From Arthrobacter ipis (lineage in GTDB: Bacteria > Actinomycetota > Actinomycetes > Actinomycetales > Micrococcaceae): DNA of 64,000 nt. The notes under the pieces were generated by a model. The model searched no databases, was not told the origin of the DNA, and saw nothing but the letters and a program-made list of their open reading frames with translations. The stretch spans positions 657,141 through 721,140 of the forward strand of contig NZ_JAAOXD010000007.1 of NCBI RefSeq assembly GCF_014694315.1, read 5' to 3'. Positions 51,759 through 61,329 of the stretch are shown piece by piece (position 1 is the stretch's first letter; the number at the start of each line of letters is the position of its first letter). A program made the translations under genes and the position numbers.

Positions 51759-53288
51759 ATGATCAGCGCCTACACCGGAACCCAGATCAGGGAGGCTGAA
51801 AAGCCCCTGCTGGATTCAGGTATGGGCGCTGTTCTCATGCAGCGGGCGGCCCGCGGCATGGCCAACGCCGCCATTGCGGAGCTGCGCAGCCGCGGACGCC
51901 GCCTTTACGGCTCCAGTGTTGTTGTCCTGGCCGGCAAGGGCAACAACGGCGGCGACGGCCTCTTCGCCGCCGCGCACCTTGCCGGACGGGGAATGCGGAC
52001 GACGGCGGTGCTCGCCTCCGCCACGGCCCACCCGGACGGCCTGGCGGCCTTTCGGCGCGCCGGCGGCCGGGTGCTGGCGCTGACTGACGCGAACGCCGGT
52101 GAGCTGGCAGCGCTGGCCGGCAGGGCCGACGTCGTTTTTGACGCGCTTCTCGGAACCGGCGCCCAGGGCGGACTCCGGGGAGCGACGGCGGAACTCGTGT
52201 CGCAGCTTGCCGCCAGCACCCGCGGCCTCGTGGTGGCGTGCGACGTGCCCAGCGGCGTGGATGCGGACACGGGAGAGGCCGCCGGACCCGTTCTGCCGGC
52301 CGACATCACCGTCACGTTCGGCGGGGCCAAGGCAGGTCTGCTGGCGGACCCGGGAGCGGACTTCGCCGGCCGGGTAGAGGTGGTCCGGATCGGGATCGAG
52401 GACTCGCTCCCGTGGCCCGCCCTGCGCCGCCTGGAAGCCGCCGACCTGGCCGTCCTGCTCCCACGGCCCTCGCGGCGCGCCCACAAGTATTCGCGCGGTG
52501 TCCTCGGTGTGGTGGCCGGATCCCCGGCTTACCCCGGCGCCGCCGTGCTCGCCTGCCGCGGGGCGCTTGCCGCCGGCGTCGGGATGGTCCGCTACGTCGG
52601 ACCGCCGGAGGTAGCGGACCTCATCCGCCACAGCTGCCCCGAGGTGGTCTGCAGTACCGGCACCGTGGCGGAGACGCACGTCCAGGGCTGGCTGGTCGGC
52701 TCCGGGATGGACGGCAAGGACGAGGAAGAGATGCAGCGCGTCCGCGACGCCGTTGATTCCGGCCTGCCCACCGTGGCCGACGCTGGCGCCCTGCCCGTGC
52801 TGCCCGACGTGCTGGCCCCGCAGGTGGTGCTGACGCCGCACGCCGGGGAGCTGGCCACCCTGCTGCAGCGCCTCGGGGCCGACCTTGACCGCGAGGCCGT
52901 CGAGGCCTCCACCCTCGCCGCCGTGCGCCGTGCGGCCGGCCTGACCGAGGCCACCGTGCTGCTGAAAGGCGCCAGCACGTTGGTGGCATCGCCGTACCAG
53001 GATTTCTACAGCCAGTCTGAAGGAACGCCGTGGCTGGCCACCGCCGGAAGCGGTGATGTGCTGGCCGGAATCATCGGTGCGTTGCTCGCCCAGGTGGGGT
53101 CCGACGTCGGACGCTTCCGGGGGATGGGCATCGATCCGGACGAACGCTGGGCGGCCATTGCGGCTTCGGGGGCGAGCCTGCACGGCCTGGCCGGAGCCTC
53201 GGCTGCAGCCGGTGGCCCGCTGACGGCGGGGCGGATTGGTAACGCCCTACCCGAAATATGGGATAAAGTCAGCACGCTTAGTAATTAG
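51759..53288 (+). CDS. nnr: Bifunctional NAD(P)H-hydrate epimerase / ADP-dependent dehydratase
   Basis: About 509 residues. Repairs hydrated NADH and NADPH. The N-terminal YjeF epimerase domain (1-210) has AGKGNNGGDGLFAAAHL and ACDVPSGVDADTG; the C-terminal kinase-fold dehydratase (220-509) has HKYSRGVLGVVAGSPAYPGA, VLTPHAGELATLL, LLKGASTLVASP and ATAGSGDVLAGIIGALLAQ. The start at ATG 51759 (MISAYTGTQIREAEKPLL) is the first plausible one after acpS; the frame is open into acpS. Two short inverted repeats follow the gene. Confidence 0.93.
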   Translation: MISAYTGTQIREAEKPLLDSGMGAVLMQRAARGMANAAIAELRSRGRRLYGSSVVVLAGKGNNGGDGLFAAAHLAGRGMRTTAVLASATAHPDGLAAFRRAGGRVLALTDANAGELAALAGRADVVFDALLGTGAQGGLRGATAELVSQLAASTRGLVVACDVPSGVDADTGEAAGPVLPADITVTFGGAKAGLLADPGADFAGRVEVVRIGIEDSLPWPALRRLEAADLAVLLPRPSRRAHKYSRGVLGVVAGSPAYPGAAVLACRGALAAGVGMVRYVGPPEVADLIRHSCPEVVCSTGTVAETHVQGWLVGSGMDGKDEEEMQRVRDAVDSGLPTVADAGALPVLPDVLAPQVVLTPHAGELATLLQRLGADLDREAVEASTLAAVRRAAGLTEATVLLKGASTLVASPYQDFYSQSEGTPWLATAGSGDVLAGIIGALLAQVGSDVGRFRGMGIDPDERWAAIAASGASLHGLAGASAAAGGPLTAGRIGNALPEIWDKVSTLSN

Positions 53289-53399
53289 CGTGTGGGTCAC
53301 GAAATAGTCATACCCACCCGCTACGGTAAGACCAAGTTCCTTGCAGGTCGTGCGTGAAGACCTGCCGGACGCAGTGTTGGACGAGGTATAGGAGCACGA
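53289..53399 (+). promoter_or_regulatory. Regulatory region upstream of glgX with inverted repeats
   Basis: Two pairs are seen: GTGGGT (53292-53297) with ACCCAC (53312-53317), and a perfect GCAGGTC (53343-53349) / GACCTGC (53359-53365) with a 9-nt spacer. The second could be a repressor site for the trehalose operon. cacgct/agcgtg just before it may end nnr transcription. Confidence 0.4.
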
Positions 53400-55892
53400 A
53401 TGGAAATCTGGCCCGGATCGGCTTACCCGCTGGGAGCCACGTTTGACGGCACCGGAACCAACTTCGCGTTGTTCAGCGAGCACGCGGAAAAGGTGGAACT
53501 CTGCCTCTTCGACGAGGAGGGGACCGAGACGCGGGTCACCCTCCGCGAGGTCGACGGCTATGTGTGGCACTGCTACCTGCCCCAGATCCAGCCGGGGCAG
53601 AAGTACGGCTACCGCGTCCACGGTCCTTACGACCCGGACAACGGCCAGCGCTTCAACGCCAACAAGCTGCTTCTTGACCCGTACGCCAAGGCAGTCGCTG
53701 GCCAGATCGACTGGGATCCCGCCCTGTTCTCGTACAACATGGGCGACCCGTCATCCAAGAACGACGCCGATTCAGCGGCGCACATGATGATGGGCGTGGT
53801 CATCAACCCGTTCTTCGACTGGGACAACGACCAGAATCTGCGCATCCCGTACCACAAGTCGGTCATCTATGAGGCGCACGTCAGGGGGCTCACCGAGCTG
53901 CACCCGGAGATTCCCGAGGAGCAGCGCGGCACCTATGCCGGCGTGGCGCACCCGGCCGTGATCTCCCACCTGCAGAAGCTGGGCGTCACCGCGATCGAGC
54001 TCATGCCCGTGCACCAGTTCGTCAACGACGGCACGCTGCAGGAGAAGGGCCTGAGCAACTACTGGGGCTACAACACCATCGGGTTCTTCGCGCCGCAGAA
54101 CACCTACAGCTCCACCGGGGACACCGGCCAGCAGGTCCAGGACTTCAAGGCGATGGTCCGTTCGCTGCACCGGGCAGGCATTGAGGTCATCCTCGACGTC
54201 GTCTACAACCACACCGCCGAAGGCAACCACCTCGGCCCCACCCTGAGCTTCAAGGGCATCGACAACGAGGCCTACTACCGCCTGGTGGAGGACGACAAGC
54301 AGTACTACATGGACTACACGGGCACGGGCAACACCCTGAACGTCCGCCAGCCGCACTCCTTGCAGCTGCTCATGGACTCGCTGCGCTACTGGGTCACCGA
54401 GATGCACGTTGACGGGTTCCGTTTTGACCTCGCCGCCGCGTTGGCCCGCGAATTTTACGACGTCGACCGTCTCTCCACGTTCTTCGAACTCATCCAGCAG
54501 GACCCGGTGGTGTCCCAGGTCAAGCTCATCGCCGAGCCGTGGGACGTCGGGCCCGGCGGCTACCAGGTGGGCAACTTCCCGCCGCAGTGGACCGAATGGA
54601 ACGGCAAGTACCGCGACACCGTGCGCGACTTCTGGCGCGGCGAACCTGCCACGCTCGGCGAGTTCGCCTCGCGCATCACCGGCTCGGCGGATCTCTACGA
54701 GCACTCCGGCCGCCGCCCGGTGGCGTCGATCAACTTCGTCACCGCGCACGACGGCTTCACGCTGCGTGACCTGGTGTCCTACAACGAGAAGCACAACGAC
54801 GCCAACGGCGAGGACAACAAGGACGGCGAGTCGCACAACCGCTCCTGGAACTGCGGAGCGGAGGGCCCCTCGGACGATCCCAAGGTCCTGGCGCTCAGGG
54901 CGCGGCAGCAGCGCAACTTCATCGCCACCATGCTCCTCTCACAAGGCGTGCCCATGATCCTGCACGGCGACGAGATGGGCCGCACCCAGCAGGGCAACAA
55001 CAACGGGTACTGCCAGGACTCGGAGCTGACCTGGGTCAACTGGGACAGCGTGGACCAGCCGCTCATCGAATTCACCGCGGCCGTCAACTCCCTGCGCGCC
55101 AAGCACCCCACCTTCCGGCGCAGCCGGTTCTTCGACGGCCGGCCCGTCCGGCGAGGCGAAGGCGAGCGGCTGCCGGACATCGTATGGCTCGATCCCGACG
55201 GCAACCTCATGTCCCCGGAGGACTGGGACAGCGGCTTCGGCCGCTCGGTGGGCATGTTCCTCAACGGTGACGGCATCCAGGGCCATGACGACCGCGGCCG
55301 CCGGATCACCGACGTGAACTTCCTGCTGTACTTCAACGCCCACGACGGCGACGTCGAGTTCACCCTGCCGCCGGACGAATACGCACCGGCCTGGGACGTC
55401 ATCATCGACACAGCCGGTGAAGGCGCCGACTCTGAGCCGGCCAACGCGGGCAGCCTGCTGTCCGTCGCCGCGAAGTCCCTCGTGGTGCTCCGCGCCCACA
55501 GCGCCCCCGAGGAGGAACCGGATCATTCCGTTGCCGCCTCGCTGGCGGCTCTGACCCAGACAGCCACCGCTGAGACGGCAGCGCTCACCTCGCCTGCAAT
55601 CCCGGATCCGGCCAAGACGAAGCAGCCGGCTGATCCGGTTGCAGAGTCTGCGGCCGAGCCGGCCGCTGAGCCGGCTGTTGAGCCTGCGAAAGCCGAGCCG
55701 GCTGCGGAGTCTGCTGCTGAGCCTGCCGTGGAGCCTGCGAAAGCCGAGCCGGCCGCCGAGTCTGCTGCTGGGCCTGCCGTGGAGCCTGCGAAGGCCACGA
55801 AGGAGCAGCCGGCGGAGAAACCGGCGCAAAAGCCTGCCGGGCGGCGGAACAACCACTTGAAGGCGGTCAAGCCCGAAGGGGAGGACGCATGA
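53400..55892 (+). CDS. glgX: Glycogen debranching enzyme GlgX/TreX with repetitive C-terminal tail
   Basis: 830 residues. Residues 1-710 are a GH13 isoamylase-type enzyme that cuts alpha-1,6 branches: MEIWPGSAYPLGATFDGTG (CBM48), VILDVVYNHTAEG, nucleophile Asp in DGFRFDLAAALARE, acid Glu in IAEPWDVGPGG and NFVTAHDGFTLRDLV. Residues about 712-830 are an extra Ala/Glu/Pro/Lys tail with three repeats of ESAAEPAVEPAKAEPAA type, ending RRNNHLKAVKPEGEDA. Other GlgX proteins end near 700-720. First gene of glgX-treY-treZ, overlapping treY by 4 bases, so its product feeds linear maltodextrin to TreY. Confidence 0.94.
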   Translation: MEIWPGSAYPLGATFDGTGTNFALFSEHAEKVELCLFDEEGTETRVTLREVDGYVWHCYLPQIQPGQKYGYRVHGPYDPDNGQRFNANKLLLDPYAKAVAGQIDWDPALFSYNMGDPSSKNDADSAAHMMMGVVINPFFDWDNDQNLRIPYHKSVIYEAHVRGLTELHPEIPEEQRGTYAGVAHPAVISHLQKLGVTAIELMPVHQFVNDGTLQEKGLSNYWGYNTIGFFAPQNTYSSTGDTGQQVQDFKAMVRSLHRAGIEVILDVVYNHTAEGNHLGPTLSFKGIDNEAYYRLVEDDKQYYMDYTGTGNTLNVRQPHSLQLLMDSLRYWVTEMHVDGFRFDLAAALAREFYDVDRLSTFFELIQQDPVVSQVKLIAEPWDVGPGGYQVGNFPPQWTEWNGKYRDTVRDFWRGEPATLGEFASRITGSADLYEHSGRRPVASINFVTAHDGFTLRDLVSYNEKHNDANGEDNKDGESHNRSWNCGAEGPSDDPKVLALRARQQRNFIATMLLSQGVPMILHGDEMGRTQQGNNNGYCQDSELTWVNWDSVDQPLIEFTAAVNSLRAKHPTFRRSRFFDGRPVRRGEGERLPDIVWLDPDGNLMSPEDWDSGFGRSVGMFLNGDGIQGHDDRGRRITDVNFLLYFNAHDGDVEFTLPPDEYAPAWDVIIDTAGEGADSEPANAGSLLSVAAKSLVVLRAHSAPEEEPDHSVAASLAALTQTATAETAALTSPAIPDPAKTKQPADPVAESAAEPAAEPAVEPAKAEPAAESAAEPAVEPAKAEPAAESAAGPAVEPAKATKEQPAEKPAQKPAGRRNNHLKAVKPEGEDA

Positions 55893-58213
55893 GAACGCCA
55901 ATTTCCACCTACCGGCTGCAGATCCGGAAGGGATTCACGCTGTTCGACGCCGCCGAAACCGTGCCGTACCTGCACTCGCTCGGCGTCGACTGGGTCTATC
56001 TCTCTCCGGTCCTGACCGCTGAGCAGGGCTCCGACCACGGGTACGACGTCACCGACCCCTCCGCCGTCGACCCCGAACGGGGCGGCCCGGAGGGGCTGGC
56101 GGCCGTTTCCAAGGCGGTACGCGCCGCCGGCATGGGCGTGCTGATCGACATCGTGCCCAACCACGTCGGCGTTGCCACTCCGGCGCAGAACCCCTGGTGG
56201 TGGTCTCTGCTCAAGGAGGGGCGCCAGTCCCGTTACGCTGAGGCGTTCGACGTCGACTGGGACCTTGGCGGGGGGCGCATCCGGCTCCCGATTCTCGGCA
56301 GCGACGATGACCTGGACCAGCTCGAAATCAAGGACGGGGAGCTCCGGTACTACGACCACCGCTTCCCGCTGGCCGACGGCAGCTACACCGAAGGTGACTC
56401 CCCGCGCGACGTCCACGCCCGGCAGCACTACGAACTGATGGGCTGGCGGCGCGCGGACAACGAGCTGAACTACCGCCGCTTCTTCGCGGTGAACACCCTC
56501 GCCGGCGTCCGCGTGGAGATCCCCGCTGTCTTCGACGAGGCCCATGAGGAAGTGGTGCGCTGGTTCCGTGAGGGCCTCGCGGACGGCCTGCGGATCGACC
56601 ACCCGGACGGCCTCGCCGACCCCGAGGGGTACCTGAAGCGGCTCCGGGAAGCCACCGGCGGGGCCTACCTGCTGGTGGAAAAGATCCTCGAGCCGGGGGA
56701 GCAGCTGCCCGCCAGCTTCGAATGCGAGGGCACCACGGGCTACGACGCCCTCGCCGACGTCGACCGGGTTCTCGTTGACCCTCGCGGCCAGGAAGCTCTG
56801 GACCGGCTGGATGCCTCGCTACGCGGCGGCGAGCCTGCCGACTACGAGGACATGATCCGCGGAACCAAGCGCCGGATCACCGACGGCATCCTCCACTCTG
56901 AGATCCTGCGGCTGGCCCGGCTGGTTCCGGACGAGGCCGAACTCCCCGCCGATGCCACGGCCGACGCGATCGCCGAAATCATCGCCGCCTTCCCGGTCTA
57001 CCGGACATACCTGCCGGAGGGTGCGGAAGTCCTGAAGGAGGCGTGCGAGCTTGCCGCGCGCAGGCGGCCGGAACTCGACCAGGCCATCCAGGCTTTGCAG
57101 CCTCTTTTGCTGGACACCGACCTGGAACTTGCCCGGCGCTTTCAGCAGACCTCGGGAATGGTCATGGCCAAGGGCGTGGAGGACACCGCGTTCTTCCGCT
57201 ACAACCGTTTGGGCACCCTTACGGAAGTGGGCGCCGACCCCACGGAGTTCGCTGTGGATCCCGACGAGTTCCATGTCCGGATGGCCCGCCGGCAGGCCGA
57301 GCTGCCGCTGTCCATGACCACGCTCAGCACACACGACACCAAACGCAGCGAGGACACCCGGGCGCGGATCTCGGTCATGTCCGAGGTTGCCAGCGAATGG
57401 GAGAAAACCCTGAACCGGCTGCGCGAACTGGCTCCGCTGCCGGACGGCCCGCTGTCTGCACTTTTGTGGCAGGCCATCGCCGGCGCCTGGCCCGCCAGCC
57501 GGGAGCGCCTGCAGTATTACGCGCTGAAGGCCGCGCGGGAGGCCGGAAACTCGACCAACTGGACCGATCCGGATCCGGCGTTCGAGGAGAAGCTGGCCGC
57601 CGCCGTCGATGCCGCGTTCGACAACCCTGCGGTCCGGGCTGAAGTCGAGTCGCTCGTGGAACTTCTGGAGCCGTACGGCGCCTCGAATTCCCTCGCAGCG
57701 AAGCTCGTTCAGCTGACCATGCCCGGCGTCCCGGACGTGTACCAGGGCACGGAGTTCTGGGACCGTTCGCTGACGGACCCGGACAACCGGCGCCCGTTCA
57801 GTTTCAACGACCGCCGCGCCGCGCTGGAGCAGCTTGATGCCGGCGACCTGCCCCCCTCATTCACGGATGAGCGGACCAAGCTGCTGGTGACCTCGCGTGC
57901 ACTGCGGCTGCGCCGGGACCGGCCCGAGCTGTTCACCGGCTACCGCCCGGTCCAGGCCAGCGGCCAGGCCGCCGGGCACCTGCTCGCGTTCCACCGCGGC
58001 ACCCCGGCAACGCCGGGTGCGCTGACGCTCGCGACCCGGCTTCCCTACGGACTGGAACGCGACGGCGGCTGGCGGGACACCGCCGTCGAACTTGAGACCG
58101 CCATGAAGGACGAACTGACAGGCGCCGGCTTCGCACCGGGAACCGTGAAGATCACTGACATCTTCCGGACCTACCCGGTGGCGCTGCTGGTGCCGCAGAC
58201 GGGAGAAGAGTGA
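55889..58213 (+). CDS. treY: Malto-oligosyltrehalose synthase
   Basis: 774 residues. Turns the reducing-end alpha-1,4 bond of maltodextrin into an alpha,alpha-1,1 bond. GH13 motifs: STYRLQIRKGFTLFDAAETVPYL, IDIVPNHVG, DGLRIDHPDGLADP with the nucleophile Asp, LLVEKILEPGEQLP and LSTHDTKRSEDTRARI. MRTPISTYRLQ overlaps the glgX stop (ATGA). Middle gene of the TreXYZ pathway, which stores trehalose as a stress protectant. Confidence 0.95.
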   Translation: MRTPISTYRLQIRKGFTLFDAAETVPYLHSLGVDWVYLSPVLTAEQGSDHGYDVTDPSAVDPERGGPEGLAAVSKAVRAAGMGVLIDIVPNHVGVATPAQNPWWWSLLKEGRQSRYAEAFDVDWDLGGGRIRLPILGSDDDLDQLEIKDGELRYYDHRFPLADGSYTEGDSPRDVHARQHYELMGWRRADNELNYRRFFAVNTLAGVRVEIPAVFDEAHEEVVRWFREGLADGLRIDHPDGLADPEGYLKRLREATGGAYLLVEKILEPGEQLPASFECEGTTGYDALADVDRVLVDPRGQEALDRLDASLRGGEPADYEDMIRGTKRRITDGILHSEILRLARLVPDEAELPADATADAIAEIIAAFPVYRTYLPEGAEVLKEACELAARRRPELDQAIQALQPLLLDTDLELARRFQQTSGMVMAKGVEDTAFFRYNRLGTLTEVGADPTEFAVDPDEFHVRMARRQAELPLSMTTLSTHDTKRSEDTRARISVMSEVASEWEKTLNRLRELAPLPDGPLSALLWQAIAGAWPASRERLQYYALKAAREAGNSTNWTDPDPAFEEKLAAAVDAAFDNPAVRAEVESLVELLEPYGASNSLAAKLVQLTMPGVPDVYQGTEFWDRSLTDPDNRRPFSFNDRRAALEQLDAGDLPPSFTDERTKLLVTSRALRLRRDRPELFTGYRPVQASGQAAGHLLAFHRGTPATPGALTLATRLPYGLERDGGWRDTAVELETAMKDELTGAGFAPGTVKITDIFRTYPVALLVPQTGEE

Positions 58214-60021
58214 TGACGCACACAGGCCAGGCAACCTACCCCCGCGAAGCCGCAAAGCCCGTGCAGGGACCGGAACGCTTCGACGTCTGGGCCCCGGACG
58301 CCGGATCCGTGACGCTGCTGGCCGGGGGGGAGCGCTACGCCATGCAGCGCAGGTCCGGCACCGGACCCGAGAACGAGGGCTGGTGGACCGCCGCCGACGC
58401 ACCCGCTGGCGGCGACGTCGACTACGGGTACCTTCTGGACGGCGACGAAACCCCGCTGCCGGATCCCAGGACCCGGCGCCAGCCCGACGGCGTCCACGCA
58501 CTGTCCCGCACCTTCGACCCCGCCGCACACACGTGGCAGGAGGACGGCTGGCAGGGCAGGGAACTGCAGGGGGCGGTCATATACGAGCTCCACCTCGGTA
58601 CGTTCACGCCCGAAGGGACGCTGGATGCGGCCGCGGGCAAGCTGGATTACCTGGCCGGCCTGGGCGTGGACTTCATCGAGCTGCTGCCCGTGAACGCGTT
58701 CAACGGCACGCACAACTGGGGCTACGACGGCGTGCAGTGGTTCGCCGTCCATGAGGCGTACGGCGGACCGGAGGCGTACCAGCGGTTCGTCGACGCCGCA
58801 CACGCCGCGGGCCTCGGCGTGATCCAGGACGTGGTGTACAACCACCTCGGTCCCAGCGGGAACTACCTCCCGCGGTTCGGGCCCTACCTCAAGCAGGGCG
58901 AGGGCAACACGTGGGGCGACTCCGTAAACCTGGACGGTCCCGGCTCAGACCATGTGCGCCGGTTCATCCTGGACAACCTGGCCATGTGGCTGCGCGACTA
59001 CCGCGTTGACGGCCTGCGGCTGGACGCCGTCCACGCCCTGAAGGACGAGCGCGCGGTACACATTTTGGAGGATTTCGGGGCGCTGGCCAGCCAGATCTCC
59101 GCCGAGGTGGGACGGCCGCTGACGCTCATTGCCGAATCCGACCTCAACAACCCGCGGCTGCTGTATCCCCGGGACGTCAACGGGTACGGGCTGGAAGGGC
59201 AGTGGAGCGACGACTTCCACCACGCCGTCCACGTCAACGTCACCGGCGAGACCACGGGCTACTACAGCGACTTCGACTCCCTCGGGGCCCTCGCCAAGGT
59301 GCTCCGGGACGGTTTCTTCCACGACGGCAGCTACTCCAGCTTCCGGGAACGCCACCACGGCAGGCCGATCGATTTCAGCGCGGTCCACCCGGCCGCCCTC
59401 GTGGTCTGCTCGCAGAACCACGACCAGATCGGCAACCGCGCCACCGGGGACAGGCTCTCGCAGACCCTGCCGTACGGGAGCCTGGCGCTAGCCGCGGTGC
59501 TGACCCTGACCGGGCCCTTCACGCCCATGCTGTTCATGGGCGAGGAGTACGGGGCCAGCACGCCGTGGCAGTTCTTCACCTCGCACCCGGAGCAGGAACT
59601 CGGCAAGGCCACTGCGGAAGGCCGGATCAAGGAGTTCGAGCGCATGGGGTGGGATCCCGCCGTCGTGCCCGATCCGCAGGATCCGGAGACTTTCCGACGG
59701 TCCAAGCTGGACTGGGCGGAGGCCGCCGAAGGCGATCACGCCCGGCTGCTGGAGCTGTACCGTTCGCTCACCGCGCTGCGCCGCTCCACGCCGGACCTCA
59801 CCAAGCTGGGCTTTGAGGACACGCAGGTGGAGTTCGACGACGATGCCCGCTGGCTACGGTTCCGGCGCGGCGGCGTGCAAGTGCTGCTCAACTTCTCGGA
59901 GCAGCCGGTAAGTCTGGAGGGTGCGGGGACGGCCCTGCTGCTGGCCACCGACGACGCCGTCCGGCTGGAAGGTGAGCGCGCGGAGCTCGGCCCGCTGAGC
60001 GCCGCCGTCGTCAGTGACTGA
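58213..60021 (+). CDS. treZ: Malto-oligosyltrehalose trehalohydrolase
   Basis: About 602 residues. Releases trehalose from the TreY product. Domains: an N-terminal CBM48-like part (FDVWAPDAGSVTLLAGGERY), then the GH13 barrel with VIQDVVYNHLGPSGNYLP, DGLRLDAVHALKDE (nucleophile), LIAESDLNNPRLL (acid) and VCSQNHDQIGNRATGDR. The ATG at 58213 overlaps the treY stop; a GTG one codon earlier is also possible. Last gene of the operon. Confidence 0.95.
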   Translation: MTHTGQATYPREAAKPVQGPERFDVWAPDAGSVTLLAGGERYAMQRRSGTGPENEGWWTAADAPAGGDVDYGYLLDGDETPLPDPRTRRQPDGVHALSRTFDPAAHTWQEDGWQGRELQGAVIYELHLGTFTPEGTLDAAAGKLDYLAGLGVDFIELLPVNAFNGTHNWGYDGVQWFAVHEAYGGPEAYQRFVDAAHAAGLGVIQDVVYNHLGPSGNYLPRFGPYLKQGEGNTWGDSVNLDGPGSDHVRRFILDNLAMWLRDYRVDGLRLDAVHALKDERAVHILEDFGALASQISAEVGRPLTLIAESDLNNPRLLYPRDVNGYGLEGQWSDDFHHAVHVNVTGETTGYYSDFDSLGALAKVLRDGFFHDGSYSSFRERHHGRPIDFSAVHPAALVVCSQNHDQIGNRATGDRLSQTLPYGSLALAAVLTLTGPFTPMLFMGEEYGASTPWQFFTSHPEQELGKATAEGRIKEFERMGWDPAVVPDPQDPETFRRSKLDWAEAAEGDHARLLELYRSLTALRRSTPDLTKLGFEDTQVEFDDDARWLRFRRGGVQVLLNFSEQPVSLEGAGTALLLATDDAVRLEGERAELGPLSAAVVSD

Positions 60022-60099
60022 GTGAACTGCTGGGGCGGCGTCCACCGCCGGTGACCGGATGGTGGACGCCAGCCCCGCAGCCTTGGCGCGGCTGGCAGG

Positions 60100-61149
60100 A
60101 TGGAACACATGACTTATGTGGCCTCGGACACCCGCTATGAAACCATGCCGTACCGCCGCGTCGGACGCAGCGGCCTGAAGCTGCCGGCCATCTCGCTGGG
60201 CCTGTGGCACAACTTCGGAGACGACAAGCGCTTCGACGAACAGCGCGCCATCCTGCGGCGCGCCTTCGACCTCGGTGTCAACCACTTCGACCTCGCCAAC
60301 AACTACGGCCCGCCGGACGGCTCCGCGGAGACCAACTTCGGCCGGCACCTGCAGGACGACTTCAGGCCTTACCGGGACGAACTGGTCATCTCCACCAAGG
60401 CCGGTTACTACATGTGGCCAGGCCCGTACGGCGAGTGGGGCTCCCGGAAGTACCTGATCTCCAGCCTCAACCAGTCGCTGCAGCGGATGGGGTTGGACTA
60501 CGTGGACATCTTCTACAGCCACCGGCCGGACCCGGAGACGCCGCTGGAGGAGACCATGGGCGCGCTGGATTACGCCGTCCGCTCCGGCAAGGCGCTATAC
60601 GCGGGCATCTCCTCCTACACCCCGGAGCAGACACTCGAGGCCGCCCGCATCCTGAAGGAGCTCGGCACCCCGCTGCTCATCCACCAGCCCAGCTACTCCA
60701 TGCTGAACCGCTGGACCGAGAACGGTTCGCCCAACCTCTACGAGGCGCTGGACCAGGTGGGCGCCGGCTCCATCGCGTTCTCCCCGCTGGCCCAGGGCAT
60801 GCTCACCGACCGCTACCTCAACGGTGTCCCGGCCGACTCCCGCGCCGCCAAGGCCAGGTTCCTGTCCGAATCTTCGTTGACAGAAGAAAAGCTGGACCGG
60901 GTGCGCGGGCTCAACGCCATCGCCGCCGGCCGCGGACAGTCGCTGGCGCAGATGGCCATCGCGTGGATCCTGCGTGACCAGCCCAAGGGCTCCCCGGTGA
61001 CCTCCGCACTCGTCGGGGCGTCCAGCGTCCGGCAGCTCGAGGACACCCTGGCCGCTATCAACAACCTTGAGTTCAGCGCTGAGGAGCTGACCGCGATCGA
61101 TGAGTTCGCCGTCGAATCCGACATCAACCTCTGGGCGCAGCGGGTCTGA
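60100..61149 (+). CDS. Aldo/keto reductase (YghZ/MgrA-like)
   Basis: 349 residues, an (alpha/beta)8 NADPH-dependent reductase. The catalytic tetrad is visible: Asp in HFDLANNYGPPDG, the Tyr of the same motif, Lys in ISTKAGYYMWPG and His in DIFYSHRPDPETPLEET. The loops GLWHNFGDD and ALVGASSVRQLEDTL are typical of the AKR14 (YghZ, L-glyceraldehyde-3-phosphate reductase) group. The start is ATG 60100 or 60109. It has a free-standing position 78 bp after treZ and ends at a strong hairpin. The natural substrate cannot be fixed. Confidence 0.88.
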   Translation: MEHMTYVASDTRYETMPYRRVGRSGLKLPAISLGLWHNFGDDKRFDEQRAILRRAFDLGVNHFDLANNYGPPDGSAETNFGRHLQDDFRPYRDELVISTKAGYYMWPGPYGEWGSRKYLISSLNQSLQRMGLDYVDIFYSHRPDPETPLEETMGALDYAVRSGKALYAGISSYTPEQTLEAARILKELGTPLLIHQPSYSMLNRWTENGSPNLYEALDQVGAGSIAFSPLAQGMLTDRYLNGVPADSRAAKARFLSESSLTEEKLDRVRGLNAIAAGRGQSLAQMAIAWILRDQPKGSPVTSALVGASSVRQLEDTLAAINNLEFSAEELTAIDEFAVESDINLWAQRV

Positions 61150-61181
61150 ACCCGGCACGTCAAAGAGTGCCACGTAATCAA

Positions 61182-61224
61182 GCCGCCGGGGCCGGCGGGA
61201 ACAAAGCCGGCCCCGGCGGCGTTT
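61182..61224 (+). terminator. Terminator hairpin after the aldo/keto reductase
   Basis: A perfect 15-bp GC stem (61182-61196 with 61206-61220), 9-nt loop, then gttt. Confidence 0.75.
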
Positions 61225-61227
61225 GGT

Positions 61228-61329
61228 TAGACTGATAAGCGCGCCGCGTGGCGCGGTGCCCGTCAGACGCCGTCGTACAACAACGTACGCGCGCGCAGGG
61301 CACATGAAGTTTGTTCTCAAAGGAGTTCC
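61228..61329 (+). promoter_or_regulatory. Candidate -10 and leader of ino1
   Basis: TAGACT at 61228-61233 could be the -10. The following 95-nt leader contains GC-rich complementary tracts (gcgcgccgcgtggcgcgg, and gtgccc with gggcac) and ends in a strong RBS (aaaggagtt). The -35 is not clear. Confidence 0.35.

Noticed and set aside
61234..61329. Riboswitch in the ino1 leader
   Set aside because: GC-rich complementary tracts are present but match no known riboswitch pattern I can recognise.
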